Part shown: positions 12,518-27,300 of the stretch, in pieces | Layout: the number at the start of each line of letters is the position of its first letter | Position numbering within the stretch: the first letter of the stretch is position 1 | Origin: Cavia porcellus | Lineage: Eukaryota > Chordata > Mammalia > Rodentia > Caviidae | Direction of reading: 5' to 3' | Length of the DNA: 64,000 nucleotides | NCBI RefSeq assembly: GCF_034190915.1 | Contig: NW_026947485.1 | Location: 38,329,519 to 38,393,518, forward strand | Position numbers and translations under genes: made by a program | The notes under the pieces: model-generated | Database searches by the model: none | What the model was told of the DNA's origin: nothing | Seen by the model: only the letters and a program-made list of their open reading frames with translations

Positions 12518-14815
12518 AGGAGCTTAATGCAGACTCACGTCCTTACAATGCAAAGATGATTCTCAAGCACATTTGCAACTCTGACAGAGTGACAGACTGG
12601 CCCTTCCACTGCCTCTTCCATTCCTTTCCAGTGATAAGGCTAAGCTGCTCTATTTAAAAGTCAGGAACTTGCTGCACAGGCTTGAAAAGTCTGTGCCAAA
12701 GGTGTCATATTGCTCATCTACCTACTGCTTTTTGAGTAAACAAAAAAGTTCCACAGTGTTGGATGGTATTTACAGTGATAGGAGAGGTCAGATTGTAAGC
12801 CTGGGATAGAGTTACCTCTACAGTTAAAACAAAAACAAACAAAAAAGGTGACGACTATAAAACAACCTCAAGCCAGCTCTGAGACCACATGCTTGACAAG
12901 GCCTGTCAGAGAATTTCACCAGAGCAGGTCAGACTGAGGAGAGTTTGTGGCCCTCTATGGATCTGAGACCTAATTTTTTTGATTCTACTAATAGAAATAC
13001 ATACAATAAAAGGTTTAGGAAGAGTGCATTATCCTGAATAAATTATCAGCTTTTCTTAGGTTTTGAATGACGCTTAAGGCTTGATGAATTAGTAATAATA
13101 AGACTGTCTTAGGTTTTGCCAGTTAGCATCCTTATTACCAAGTCTCAGAAGAATAAATGGAGGATACTTATGATCTTCATGACTTCCTAATGGGCTCCGG
13201 TGCCATTGGGTCATCCTGGGGTCCCCAATTCCCACAAGCATTCCATGAGCTATGATGCTCTTTCAACATCTCACAAGGGTATGGAAAATAAGACAGGGCT
13301 ATAGTTGGGAGCAAAATGGGAAAACTATCCTTTTAAGCTAGTAAAGGCTACCCAAAGATATTGCAGTAGAGGCATGACAATCTCAACAGGTGAGGCTAAC
13401 TGTGCTCAACTTCATCCAGAGCAAAGACAGTAGAGTGAGCGAATCAGTTGCTGGAAAATTACTGAAAGGATACACCAAACATCAAACATTTAAGATTCTT
13501 GCTAAACTAACTAACAGATGTCTTGCTAAAAGTAGGCCAAGGACTTACACATCAACACTGAAGGATGAGGAATTCAATCAGCTAGAAAGGTGGAGTGGGT
13601 GACTTAGCAGGATCTTGGCAGAGACTGGCTTTGACAAGATTCAGGAGCCAGTTTGGTCAAAAAAGAGGGTGCAGAGTCTACATTATGGTCCAGAAGAGAG
13701 CCTCTGTCAGGAGTAGTGAAGCTGGGGTTTGCGTCCCTCTTCTTCCCTCAGGGCTGTCATTGTCTTGCTAGTGCTTAAACTGAATTCCTTCACCCATTCT
13801 GTCCACTGCTGAGGCTGGCGTCTTCTTCACAAAGACAGACTTTAGGTTTGAAGTTAGAAACAAGACAAACCGAGACTGGAATCAACAAAAGATGTGCAAT
13901 GAATCCTGTACTCAAGCTGAAATTTACTTTCCAGCTAAGTCTCCCAGATAAAGCCATCAATGTAGAGGAACTCGAAATCCTTACGGAAGTGAATGTCTAA
14001 AGGGATACAGTGTAGAAGCTGAGACCAGACTCAATGAAACAGCCACAAAGAAGAAGTGCCATTTTTTTGAGCCCAAACCAGTGTTAGAAATGGAAAACCA
14101 AAATGTGACAACAGCACCAAAGGATATGCACCTAATACACACCTGGTCCCTTATAGTCCCTTAATTGGCATTTATTGAACACAATGCCACTCTATCAAGA
14201 TGAAGGGGCTGGCACATGATACAACAGGGAATACATACTCTAAATTGAAATAAGCCAGACTCCAAAGGACAAATGCTATATGGTTCCACTTCTATGAGGT
14301 ACCTAGGGTAGGCACATTCATACAGACAACTAGTAGAATAATGCTTATGAGTGGCTGGAGAGAAAGGGTACTGGGAGTCACTATTTAATGAGTACACTCT
14401 TTCCATTTTGGATGCTAAAAATATTCTGGAGATAGATGGTGGTGATGAAACCATAACACTGTGAATGCATTTAATGCACTGAACTGTACCCTTAAAAATG
14501 ACCAAAATGGTAAATTTTGTTATATATAACTTAGCATATAAAAAGGCTTTAAAGAATGTTCAGCACATTCTGCTTGGGATGGATTGAAGAGAAAGACAAA
14601 GTGATACAGGACAGTGGCTTGCTGTGTTTTAGGGCAGGAAAAACTAAAGAAATGAGGACTGGAGTGTAGTTCCATGGTAGAGCATTTTGTAGGCATGCAC
14701 AAGGCCCTGGATTTGATTCCTAGCAGCACAAAAACACAAACAAATGAGAGGAGAGACAGAGTATGAAGACATAGTACTCTCAGGTTAGAGAAAGAAATAA
14801 TCACACTCCAGCTTT
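12518..14815. other. CPA2-CPA4 intergenic gap
   Basis: About 2.3 kb between the CPA2 poly(A) signal and the CPA4 TATA box. It has no coding exon I can recognise. It holds an old ID-like fragment near 14664-14748 and otherwise unique-looking, AT-rich sequence. The CPA4 upstream regulatory region must lie mainly here. Confidence 0.7.
14664..14748 (+). repeat. Old ID-like SINE
   Basis: Diverged copy with recognisable tagttccatggtagagc A-box region and gatttgattcc B-box region. Confidence 0.7.
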
Positions 14816-14833
14816 GCTTTAAACCAAAGAGAT

Positions 14834-14839
14834 TTTAAT
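14834..14839 (-). terminator. CPA2: CPA2 polyadenylation signal ATTAAA
   Basis: ATTAAA lies about 25 bases after the stop codon on the minus strand, with a GT-rich stretch (GGAGTGTG) downstream near 14805. This predicts a very short 3' UTR of about 45 bases ending near 14815-14820, typical of pancreatic enzyme mRNAs. Only the hexamer is seen; the cleavage site is inferred. Confidence 0.75.
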
Positions 14840-14862
14840 TGTTTATGTTTCTCCACAGATCC

Positions 14863-15050
14863 CTAATAGGGATTGTCTCGCACATGCTCCATGATGGTCT
14901 TCAAGCCCAGCCAGGTCTCTTCAGCTGTGGGCACGATCTGCGTGGCCGGCAGGAGGAAGCCATACCTGCCTGTGTCTCTCAGTTCAAGGGCAAATGAGTA
15001 TTTGATGCCTGAATCATAGGCCCAGTCAATGCTCCCACCACTGGCTTGGT
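14863..15050 (-). CDS. CPA2: CPA2 coding exon 11 with stop
   Basis: 188 bases ending in TAG at 14863-14865. Completes Y356 and encodes [15 protein letters not shown]376, the general base E378 (ALELRD), and the C-terminus [10 protein letters not shown]. Acceptor CTTCAG. Confidence 0.96.
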
Positions 15051-18000
15051 CTGAAGGGCAAACAAGAATACAGTCTGGTTATACTATTCCCACCAGCCTT
15101 TCACAAAATCTCTCTGTTGAGCTCTACAATGATCAAAGATAGATCAGACCCCTTGTATGCATGGGCTGCAGACGCAGAATTAGTTTAGTTGAGGCTCATG
15201 TTTATGAAAAAATATAAAAATATTTTCAAAAGCAACGAATGTTATTGAAATGGGCACTGTACTTCACCTTCCTCCGGTGTGTTCTTAAAAGCCTCTGGCT
15301 TTACCCACCCACTTGCAATCCTGCCTGCTGCCCTCATTGGTTCTTCCTCAGCTGAGCAAGGCTATTCCACTTACTTCTTCAGAAGGCACAGACATTATTT
15401 TCCCCAGTGGGAGAGGAGGGATTATAATCTAAGTAAGAGATTTGATCACTGCCCTCAAGGAACTCTCAACTGAAGGCTGAAGCAGGCTCTGCTCTGATGT
15501 CAAGGTATATTGGGGCTGGGGATTTAGCTCAGCGGCATAAGCACCTGCCTTGCAAGCAGGCAGTCGTGAGTTCGATCCCTGGTACCAATAAAAATGAAAA
15601 AGACCAAAAAAAAAAAGGTATATGTCCTTCACCTCCGTGATACCTTAGCTAATGTATACCACTTGCTTAAGAGATGTGTGGCCACTGACATGACAGATGA
15701 TGAAGGAGGTTGACACTGGTATGTGAAGACTTCAGGCATTCATGAGTCAGAGTTGCTGAGCAGTGGATGACCTTGAGTCCCTTTCCTGGGAGGACAGGGA
15801 GAGGTCAAATAGAGGACATGGCTGTGGCAGAGATGGAGGAAGCCACTTAGTACCTAACAACACAGAAGACTAGGGAGGTTGTACCTGGGAACAAGAGGGC
15901 CTAGGTCAGCAATGGGGAAACTTTTAGAGATGAGTGCTCAGACTGCAACCCAAAACCCACTTAGTTATCACAAAGCACCAACACTGCAATTAACCCTGGA
16001 TAAAACAACTCATATATTAACCACCTTTTGTCTTAAAAGTAAAACAACACACATGCCATGCGTTCACCACTACTGGACCTCAGACTAATGTTGTTAGTTG
16101 AGTGTAACTATCTGAAATGTTTGAGAGTAGAAGCATTTTGGATTTTGGACTTTTTTCTGATTTTGAAATATTTTTATATTTCATAATGAAGTATCTCAGA
16201 GCGGGTCCCCAGGTCTAAACATGAAATTCATTTATATTTTATATATACTTATTATACACAGCCTAAATGTAATTTTACATAATTTGGGGGGTACTGAGAA
16301 TCAAACTTAAGACCTTATGCTTGCAAGGCAGGTGCTGTGCCACTGAGCTAAACACCTGGCCCCTATATAATATATTTAGTGCACCTGCCTTTTGGCTCAG
16401 ATCTGTCACCTGAAGTCAGGCATCAAATTGTTCATTTTTGGCATAGTTTTAGTGACCAAAAATTTTGGATTCTAGATTTTTAGATTTCAGATCAAGGGTG
16501 CTCAATCTGTAATACTGAGAACTCCTATGACTTATATCTTTATCTTCATCTTCAATAGCTATGGTGGCACTTAGTGAATAAAAAGCCCTAAATTATTGCT
16601 GACTTGAACTGAATCCTTGGGTACCAAGCTTACTAAATTAGACCTCTGAGATGGCTACACAGCACAGCCAATCCCATTAGAGGAGAGAGTCCACAGAAAG
16701 TAAAATACTAGCTTCAGACTGAATTTGAACCCTGAAAATCTTCAGCCAGTGTCCTTAAAGAAAGTCACTTATCTGAGCTCCAGATGCCTCAACTATCAAA
16801 TAGGGATGGTGTACTACTTACTACACAGGGCAGTGAGAATTAAATGTGGTACCACAATGGTTATGATTACAGCACTTGCGAAGGGCTCACTACGCGTGGC
16901 AGGCATTGTGTCTAATCCATCCCTACCTCAGAGCTGAGGTACTAGTAGTGTTGCTCCTATTTCACAAAGGAGGAAACTGAGATTCGGAGCAATTTAGTGA
17001 TGAAGTTATGATAATGTGTGTGGAATAAGCAATCAATAAATATCAGTTATTAGCATCATTATCAAAAACTAACTATGCTCTGGTCACCTTAGACCACATT
17101 AGGGGTGAGACGTGTCTGGAGAAGAGCAACTGACCGGGAAACTAGCAATCAACACTTATGTAGTATCTTAGAGTTAGTGAACACCTTTATTCTATATACA
17201 GGTTGTAGCTTGTGAACCTCTCAAAAATCCACTTCATGGATGAAAAATTAAGGGAAGACAACTAACTGACTGGCCCAAGGAGACTAGGTTCCAAAGTGGC
17301 AGAGCTGTAATTCAGATCCAGGTCTCTGACCCCAAGAGCTGTGGGCTCTTCCTCCTACACCTCTCTGGGGAAGCACTGGACGGACACCTTCTTCTGAATT
17401 TTGTTTTGTTTTGTTTTTGAGACAGAATCTTACTATTCAGCCCATGTTGGCCTTGAACTCATCAGGTAGCCCATTACTTAGCCTTAAACTCACAGTGATC
17501 CTCTTGCCTCGGCCTCCCAAATGCTATGGTTACAAGTGTGTGCCACCACATCTGGCTATGGGGACACTTTCTCATGACCAAAAAACCTATCAACTACAGA
17601 TCTTTATAGCCCTTTCCAGAAGAATCCCTTCCCAGAAAATGTCTCATCATCACAGAAATGTAGCCACCTGCAAGGCAGACAGAAGCAAGTGTTCAGGCCG
17701 GACTACATGCCGAACAGGGAGAGGAGGCAAGGAGTACTTAACTGGAACTACTTCTAGGAAGCAGTACTTGCCCTGGCTGGCATAAGGCAGGATAGCAGAG
17801 TAAACTCCGGGTACAGATGCAGCCGAAATTTGTACTAAGGAACAGCTAGGTTCTATGGAACACAAGGTAAACTTACATTGTTTGATATTTGCTTATTAGA
17901 AAAGCCTTCAACAAGCCAGGCATGGTGGCACATGTCTATAATCCTAGCACTCAGGAGGAGTGCAAGGCAACAAGGCAGGAGGATCACCTTGAGTTTGATA

Positions 18001-21000
18001 CCAGCCTGGACTCCATAGTGAGTTCAAAGCCAACCTGAACTACACAGTGAGACTCTGTCTCAAAAAAAAGCAAGAAAGAAAGAAAGAAAAAAAAATGTCT
18101 TCAATATCAATGATCTAATCAGGGAAAATATACTAAATATCAGCCTTCCAAGGTCTAACTTATTTGCAAATCCTTCAGACAAAGTGAGAGAAAAAAGCCG
18201 ATGAGAAAATGGCTAAAACCCACGTGAGGCATCAGGGGTACACAGTGACATTCACAGGTATTCTGAATTCCAGCCTCTACTACGGGCGGCCAATCAGACG
18301 ATATCACTCATACCTCAGTCTTAAACCATCATGAAGGTCTCAAGCTATATCCATCTCTCTGTGCCCACTGCCACCACCACAGGACCTTTCTCTCAGACAA
18401 ATCCCCTGATAAAGTTGAGAAAAAGCCCACAAGTGCCATGTTTAAAAAGTTTTCAGCGCCCAGTGGAGACTGCAACCAGACGCATCGCTCGCAGGCTGGG
18501 AGAAAAAAAAGTTCTCAGGAGGATCTGAGCAATCCTGCCTGTAATTCCAGCTTCTCAGGAGGCTGAGACAGGAGGATCATTTAAACCTAAGAATTTGAGA
18601 CAAGCCTGGGTAACATGATAAGATTTGTCTCAAAAAAAAAAAAAATAGTCTCAACAATTATGTGTGGATCTGTAATCCAAGAGAACAGCCTAAAGTATCT
18701 GTAGTTCCAAATCTGTTCATTTCATCAATTTTGTAACCATGCCCGGGAATATATTCCCAAAAGATCATCTAATAGAAAAAGGAGTTTGTACAAACATGTT
18801 CCTAATGATACTATTTAACAAAAATGTGAAATAACCCAAAGACCCAGTAACTAGGAGTTAGCAATATAATGTAATAATGAACACCTAGAATATAAATACA
18901 TGAAACTCTACAAGAAATGTTTCTTTTAAACAATTGAGCACAAAACACAACACAGACCTAGATTCCAACCAGACAAACATGATGATGCTCATTGACAAAA
19001 ATCATTAATGAAATTGAAAATAATAACAAAACATGATGGTCACTAGATTCTTATAAAGTTTTCTTAAATGCATCATTAAATAGGAAAAACAAAGCAAAAG
19101 TAAAATATGACCATCATATTCACGGCATGAAATATTGCCAGATGAGTGGTTTTTGCACTTGCATTAAGTGCTGTAGATATGAGGAAAATATCATTCCTCT
19201 GCCCTGCAAGACTTCCATTAGAGAACCCCAGCAAGCAAGTGGGCGCTCGGCAGGGCCCCACCCCTCCTATGGCTGCAGCTAACCCTTACTCACACTCTGT
19301 CTACGGGCAGCTCCTCTCGGGGCAGCTCCTCTCGGCTCCTCTCGCTCCTGACTTACCGCCTCAGCTGCTGACACCTCCTTTGCAAACATTTCCTCTTCCT
19401 CCTGTCACCTATTGCTCCTTCGCCATTGCTTCATTTCCCATAGCCATGAAATACACTGTTTCTTACTTTAAAATTTAAAACAATGACAACAAAAAAGAGG
19501 TTTCCCTTTCTCTCTCTCTCCCTTGTCCACTTTTCTGAAACTGTTCTGATTAAGGCCACCAATAAACTGGCAATGAAAATCTAATGGAAAATGGCTCTGT
19601 CCTCGTCTGAGCTGATCTTTTCATGGCCTTCTCATGTATTTTAACCACTGACTCCATTTTAACAGTGGCTCCCTCCCTGGATTCTGAAATGCAGGCTTCT
19701 CAGCCTGTCTTCCTGACACCTTGCTCCTCTGTCCTCCCATTCCAAATATCTCCTGGTTCTCCTGTTCTAACCACCATGTCTACATCAACTCTTTCAAAGT
19801 CTTTCTTCTGCAGAATCCCAGGGCCGTGTCACCTAAAGCCTACAGGACAGCTCCACTTGAATACCTTGCAAGTATCTCAAGCTCATCATGTCTACAGCTC
19901 AACTTACAATCTCTCCAATCTCACGTCCTCCACACGTCCCTTTCAGTGACCAGCACTACTCAACAACCCCTCCACATCTAACAAAGCACAGAAGCCTTTG
20001 GCTGTACTTCCAACCCCACCCACCCTCACCAGCCCGCTGCAGTTTAGGCCACCATCACTCAACTGCTCTCTCCCCACTTCCAATCCATCATGATCCCAGC
20101 CTCTACACTGCTGCTAACATATCTCATCTCAACAGTGTCACAGCTCACTCACTGCCCTGCCAAAAGCTCCCCTGGGGCCTTTAGTACCTGAACTCCTTAA
20201 CATGACACATAAAAAAGGCCAAGCAGAGGCACAAACTCCCTCAATGACTCCTCATTCCAGCAACCCCAAATCCAGTTGTAGTTCCCATAGTCATTCATGC
20301 AAGTTCATACTTTTGTGCCTTTGCATGTGTCTTTCCATGATCAAAATGCCCCCATCCTGGAAATCAACCTTTTAAATTCCACCTCAGGAAAAAAGAGCTG
20401 GGTATGTAGCTCAGTGCAAAGGCCTTGGGTTCAATCCCATGTCACTGTCACTGTCATCATCATCATCTTCATTGCAACAACAACATAATCTTTAAAATTT
20501 TAAAACTGTTCTCTCTCTCTGTCTCTCTCTCTCCCTCTTTCTCTCTCGTCAGGAATCCAAATCAGGACCTCGCACTTGCTAGGCAGCTGCTGTGCCACAG
20601 AGCTATATCCCTGGTCCTGCTCTGTTCTTATATGAAGATTTTCCTCTCTCTGAGTCACTATCAAATCCTCCCAAATGTACAAGGCTTGTACTGTGTAAGA
20701 GCCAGGAATATATCTCAGTGCTATAGTGACTGACTGGCAAGAGTGAGATCCTGAGTTTAATTCCTGTTATCAAAATAATAATAATAATAATAAGTTAAGA
20801 CTTGTACCATGCATAACTTGCATAACTTACCACTGTACACATAGTAATGGATATAATGAATGTTCACTTGCTACTGTAAAGACTGAGTTGTTGGTAGACT
20901 CCTTTTGTCTTTGATACTTGGAAAAATTCTTAGCATATAACAGATGCTTACTAAAAGTGTGCTGAAGAGAATGGGCGCCTGTTGCATGATCTTTGAGTAT

Positions 21001-21315
21001 AAGAGCACCAGGGAACTCGTAGACACCCAGCTGTGTTTCTTCAGTTTCTAGCTTTACCCATAAGGAACGGACTGTTCCTTTGAGGGAGTCAGAATCTACA
21101 TAAAGATGCTCTGGGATTTCCCACACCACTACACTAGTTTCTTGTTTTTAACACATTCTACTGGGGAGAAGAGTGTCTCAAAAGATCTGAATGCAGGCCT
21201 GCAAGACTTATTCCTGAACTTGTCCTTATTTTTTCTGATTCATCCTCTTCTTCTCTCAGTATACTGCATGAACATATGGCCGCAGCAGAAATCTAACCAC
21301 TGAATAATCCGGACT

Positions 21316-21363
<48 letters not shown>

Positions 21364-24300
21364 CATGCGTACGCGCACGCACATGTACTACAGATTGAAT
21401 CCTGGGCCTTGTGCACACTGAGAAATGCTCTACCACTATCCACACCCCCAGTCCCTACTCAGGTCCTCTTAAAGGGCCATACCCATTCTGCTTCCACCCA
21501 AGGTCCCTAGGAGTATTCAAGGTACAACCCCCTCTTAACCAGGAAAGGGAAGATTAATAAAAGAGCAGAATTTAGGAGCATGCCCTGATAAAGGCCCATT
21601 TTTAAACAAAAAGATCCACATAATGAGTGAGCTGTAACGATCTGGACAAACCTAGGAGGGAGCACAAAACTCATGCACTTAAGAAATTCTTTGTTCCAGA
21701 TATCACATAGTATTTTGTGGGGGAGACTAGGCTTACTAAGCGAATTGGAGTACGGTTAAGTTCCATGGATGAAGATCTACTATCCCTGTCACATCAAGGC
21801 CTTTACAAGCTTTCTCCTGAACTCACATGGTACCTGCCATTTTAGTGGGTCACATTTTAGTGGGTACAAGCTTCCAGAACATTAGATACTTACAGATGAC
21901 TGAGCAGATTGGCCCCACTTCATACTTGGTACCATATAGGCTTTTCAACGCCTGGGCAGCCTTTTTCCCCACTTCATTCTAGAGAGAACAAACCAAAGAA
22001 AGGTGGATGGATAACACTCATCTCTTGGGAAGTTGGTTACCCAATAGCAGACTATAGACCAGAAAGATCTGATTAACTAGACATTCTAGTTACTGAGGCA
22101 GAAGCACATACCCTTTATGTTTCAATCACTGTCAAAGAGAAGCAAGTACAAGATTATTTCTGTTGGCTTTCAAGATACAACATATAGACCTGCAATGCTA
22201 ACTGAATCATCCAAGTGTTTGTAAGACTCAGGATTCATTATTTTACCATCACAATTCAGGATTATGAATGACAATAGGGTAGGTGAAAGGGGACTAAAGA
22301 GAATATGTACTGATCCCAAAATCTATCTGGGAAGGTGATTTTTTACTAGATTGCTATATGGCTTATTTCCCCTGTGATTGTCTTCTTTCCAAGCAGTAGA
22401 GCACAGCGAAACATTTTCCGTTACTTGAAGGTTCCAATTTTGACTGATTGAGGCTTTACTGTTTTTGCTCAAGATAAATGTAAGGTCTTGAATTTGGGTT
22501 CAGGAAAACAACTGCACAATTACCAGATGGGGGAACCTGGATCAGTTGAAGCCTCCGAGAGCCTGGAGGTTTCATCTGTCCATGAGCCCAAGATGAGTCA
22601 ACAGCAGAGCCCCACTGCCAAAAACCTAATGTGATCCTCGACTGGAATAGCAGAAGAACACAATCTGGACAACAGCAGTTATGGCCCTGCTCTGCTGTGT
22701 ACTGGTTAACCCACAACACAAGTTTCACATTCCCTTCTGGGAGCTACCCTTGATGAACATGAACAATCCAAAGTATGTTCCAAAAACAGCAACCAGAATG
22801 ATGAGGGAACTTGGAACCATATTATGAGTGCTTACAGGAACTGGGGTTATTTTGGAGGGATAAGGAAAGACCTAAGAGAAATGGGTTATTGATCTTTAAG
22901 TCATTAATGGATTCACCTCCCAAGAAGAAATAAACTTGCTCAATAAGACTGAGAAGATACAGGATTAGTAAGCCAAAAACACAGGGAGGTTTTAACTCTC
23001 TAGAAGAAAGAACTCACAATTAAACCTGCCCAGCCACAGAATTGGCTCCCTTGGAAGCAGGAAGTCATTCAGTCACAGGCTAGATGACTATCTGGTAAAG
23101 ATTTGAGCAACAGGCTTAGGTAATTTAAAGTTACCTAGGTACTTTAAGTTAAAGTTACCTAAGTACCTAAGTTACCTTAAAGTTACCTAAGTACTACTAA
23201 GGCTGGGGGTTTAAGCAGCACAAGCGCCTGCCTGGCAAGTGAGAGGTAATGAGTTTGATCTTTGATACCAAAAAAAAAGTACTATTAAAAGCTCAACCCT
23301 ACTTGTACCCTTTTTCTGTTTGTTTGTTTGTTTGTTTTTCTCCTTAAAGAAACTTAAAAAAAAAAAAAAGCTCAACCCTGGCATCCTTATCCCTGATTTG
23401 AGTTTGAATGGTAATTGTCACCTGAAAACTGCTCTATAGGGTAAAAATCCAACTGGTGAAATGAAAGACATTGAATTAGAATGACCATTCCATTTCTTCC
23501 TGGGGTTGCTGACAACAATCCATTTGCAGGCAAACTGTCCAAAAAGTCCTAATTCTGAGCTTATTCCTGACATATGGGTTTCAAAAACCAAGCCAAAAGG
23601 CCAAACTGGAACTCTGCACATTCTCTTCAGCTGGGGTAGCTGCTGCTCCATTGTGAACAACCTCCTGACACGGCACCATCTAACCTAAGGAAGGCTGCTG
23701 CGAATTTGCTTATTTCTGAAACAGGAAAGATGACAGAAAGAATCATATTAGGGAAGTGAGTGTTTTCAGCACAGTGCATCAGCATGGCAGGTGACAGAGC
23801 CAAAGGTGCCAAGAAAAATATTAGTCAATCTACGGGGAACACCATTGCTCAGCAAATGGTATCTGGCCACCAGTCCAACAGCTTCAGATCCAAATCCAAG
23901 TGTTTTTTTGTTTGTTCGTTTGTTTGTTTATTTTTCCTCTCCCTCCCTAAGCAATAGAAAGCACATCCTGGGAACTTATAATCAAATGAGACTCCTGCTC
24001 ATACAAATTAAAGTAAGAAAAATTTCATGAATTCTATTTCCCAAGGAAATTTAGTTTAGAAAAATTTTTCAAACCATTGGCAGCATGGCCATCTTCTCAG
24101 TGGCTGGACTGATGTCTCATCATCTTTGTAACCCGTCACTAGTATACACTTGTGACTAAAACTTACCCACATAACAGATAAGTTTTGTTAAGGAGCTTAA
24201 ATGAATTTTGCAAAACTTACCAGCTCGTTAAACTTATCTGGCTTGGTACATGTATACCCATAAGGGAACATGAGCAGCTGGGAGTAGCTGTGCAGGGTGA

Positions 24301-27300
24301 GGAAGGCCTTGACTTCTCCGTGACTCTTGATGAAGTCCACTACAGATTTCACTTCAACTTCAGAGTTGGCCTTGGGTCCATGGTATGAATCTGAGCATGG
24401 ACTACTACTGGCTCCAGCCCCTGGTGGGATGCAGAAAAAGCCCATTGAGAACAGAGAGCTTTGGGAAGATACTGGAAAGAGGAAATGACTATGCATATCC
24501 CTAAACTCCTCTCCTAGAAATTACAGGAAGATTATCATTGTGTCAGGCCAGGTCTCTTCCTAAGGGCACAATTAGCCAACTGAAGTGATTTTGGACATAT
24601 CTTTTCTTAAAAAAAAAAATATGGTTTCTCTATAAGGCAGAAAGAGCTATCAAATTAGATCATCTCCTCTCTGTGGGAGTTTTTGGAAGAAAAGCTAGAA
24701 TTAATATTATGGATGGAATTCCTGCACTGGGTGGGAGTTTAGCAAGTTCATTTTCTGGGATCTCTTCCAATTGGTAGAGTCCAAGAGCAGAAGATTCTAT
24801 ACATCTGTACTTCCAGTCACAAAACCACAAAAGCTAGGAACTTATGACTCCCTCTTTACAGTGAGAAATTTGTAGTGATTATTAATCACTACATTTGACA
24901 ACAAGGCCACCTTTGCTCTTGATTCTATCAGCAACCTAAATGGCTATAGACTTATAAAATGGGGTCCTTATAGGTCTGGTAGGAGGTTTGAATTCTAGAG
25001 AAACTTTCTGGAGACAAAAAGAGATTGAGAGTCCCCAGGGGCAAGTGATATGGACAAAATGTAAATACAATCTCTATCATCGTACATTAAAATTATTTAG
25101 TAAGAGTAACATTTCAGGGAGGAAAAATGGGCATTGTTCAATATTTTGGGCCAGGTGCTTCATTTTCCTCCTATGTAAATAAATAACTAAATTTATTTTA
25201 AAAATGAATTACTACTCATGCATGTACTGTCACAGTTCCCAAGCGTATCCTGTATTGGTTCCATAATTCTTAATAATTCGTTTGCTTTACAAATATTTAA
25301 TGACTGCCTTCCATGTTGCAGGCTGTGCCGGGAGTTAGAAATACTACGATATAAAAAACACAGTTCCTAAGCTCGCTATTTGTGTAGGTTAGTGAGGAAA
25401 AAGCAAACAAGTTTCAATTCTGTGATTAGTGAAATATAAACATATTCCACCACAGCCTGAAAGCATAAAGGAAGCCCCAGCTCATGCCACTGAACGCTAA
25501 AATATAGGAGCTGTAGGTCTACAGAACTAGGATAGAAGCAAATATTTTACCTTTGAGTCTCTTTCAAAATTAATTTCTTAATCTTATTTGTACTTCCTTT
25601 AAATTTTCCTTCTGGAAGCATCCATAGATGATGTAATGCTTCTCCTTCCGAATAGACCCTAACGCCCTCTAGTGGTTGCTTCCGGACTTCCTGCGCTCCC
25701 GCCATTGTGCAGTGTAGCTCAGGCAGCTCGGCAGACGCGAAGCTAAAATAGGTTGCAGCTTGCAGGAAAACCAACATGCGAGACAAAATATATTTAATGC
25801 TGCTTAGAGCTCTGTGACAGCACTGCGATCCTGTGAAGGGAATTTGGCGAAGTGTTTTTTCAAAGAGGTTTTTAAATGGCTCGAATCCTGAGTGGTCTCA
25901 GCAGGCTGACTCACTGTGAGCCCTGAGAGCCTGGTAGTTGGCCAGAATCTGTACCTGGGGGCAAGTCTCTGAGCTCACCTCCAAACCCCGCGTCCCAGTT
26001 CCGGTTCGGATCCACTCCAACACAGAAGCGTCCAGCTCCCTTGGATCTGGTCTTCCGCCACATTCGATTCTTTAAAATCCAATCACCCCAAAAAAGAAAA
26101 ATTGATCATCTACTCTAATGAAAATGTCTCTTTAGAATTTTACTCATCTCCTTTGCTTCCTTTTGGAACTGCACTCATTTCCCTTGTGCTGGAGATGTCA
26201 TAGAATTCTCACACAGGATTATTCCCCATCTCAAACACCTTGTCAGGTGGATGGCAAGTTCTAATACAGCCTGGGCAACTTAACAAGACCACATGTCACA
26301 AATTTTAAAAATTGCCTGGTAAATGCAAAGTCATGAGTTCAATCCCCGGTACCAAAAAAAAAAATTTTTTTTTTCAAAAAAAAAAAGTGCTGGACAATGT
26401 AGCTCAGTGGTACAGAGCTTGCCTAGCAGGAAGCATGAGGCCTGGGTTCAATCCCTAGTTCTGCAAAAATAAAACAAAATAAAATAAAAATAAACACCTG
26501 CCAAACTATGTCCCATAACACACCACTGCTGTTAAATGCAATCAACAACCATAATAAAAAGTGAAGGAAAGAGGGAAAACATTCTGTGCCACAATACTTT
26601 GGAAATATATGGGGATAAATTGGTAAATTTACTTTAGTACTCTAAAGAATTTTAATGCTTTAATGTGAACCTCTGAGGAGGATATAGTGGGTGGTATTTC
26701 TTACCCTTGTCAGTCCCTTTATTCATGTGGGATCTCATGGGATGAGTAGGAGTATTAGTACGAATCTCTTTCAAAGAGCTATCGTCATTGCCTGCTTCTA
26801 CAAGAATAAACTTGAAGCTCTGACTCATTTCAGATATACGTAGGGTCACAATTGCCACAATGGTGTTTCATAATGAGATTTTAAAGAGGGAAAAAACCCT
26901 ACACAACTCCTTTTAGTGATATTACAGAGAATTTCTGCTACAAATTGTAAGTAAAAGGCTAGGATGCATTGTACTGCCTACCTAAATACTGCTGCAATCT
27001 AATTGTCAGCAGGTAACATCCGCCTCCTCTTTTCTATCAATCCCCCCACAAAAAATGCAGAGATAATTGGAACAAATCTCCTAGGTGACTCACAGTGAAC
27101 ACTGAGCTCTAATAGCCTAGACTAACAGCTGAAATGGGCTCTGGCTGAGGCGACATGTAAAGACATCGTGTGTTGGAATAAGAAGTAATTATAAACACTT
27201 TTCTGTGCCTCATTTCAGGGCCACTACTGAGAGATTAGGCAATCTATTTAGAGTCAATCAAGAACAGAAAGATTACTTGTATTTGGTTTTGAAGTTCCTA

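Larger units (their letters stand above)
15051..21893 (-). other. CPA2: CPA2 intron 10 (6.8 kb)
   Basis: The longest CPA2 intron. It carries an ID with target duplications, a SINE-interrupted Tigger-like remnant, three B1-like elements, several old ID fragments, and CT and GT microsatellites. The C-rich stretch 19200-20200 is open in some frames but repeats no known domain. Confidence 0.75.

Noticed and set aside
19146..20184. Overlapping Pro/Ser/Leu-rich plus-strand ORFs in CPA2 intron 10
   Set aside because: C-rich composition keeps several frames open at once; no start context, splice sites or family similarity.
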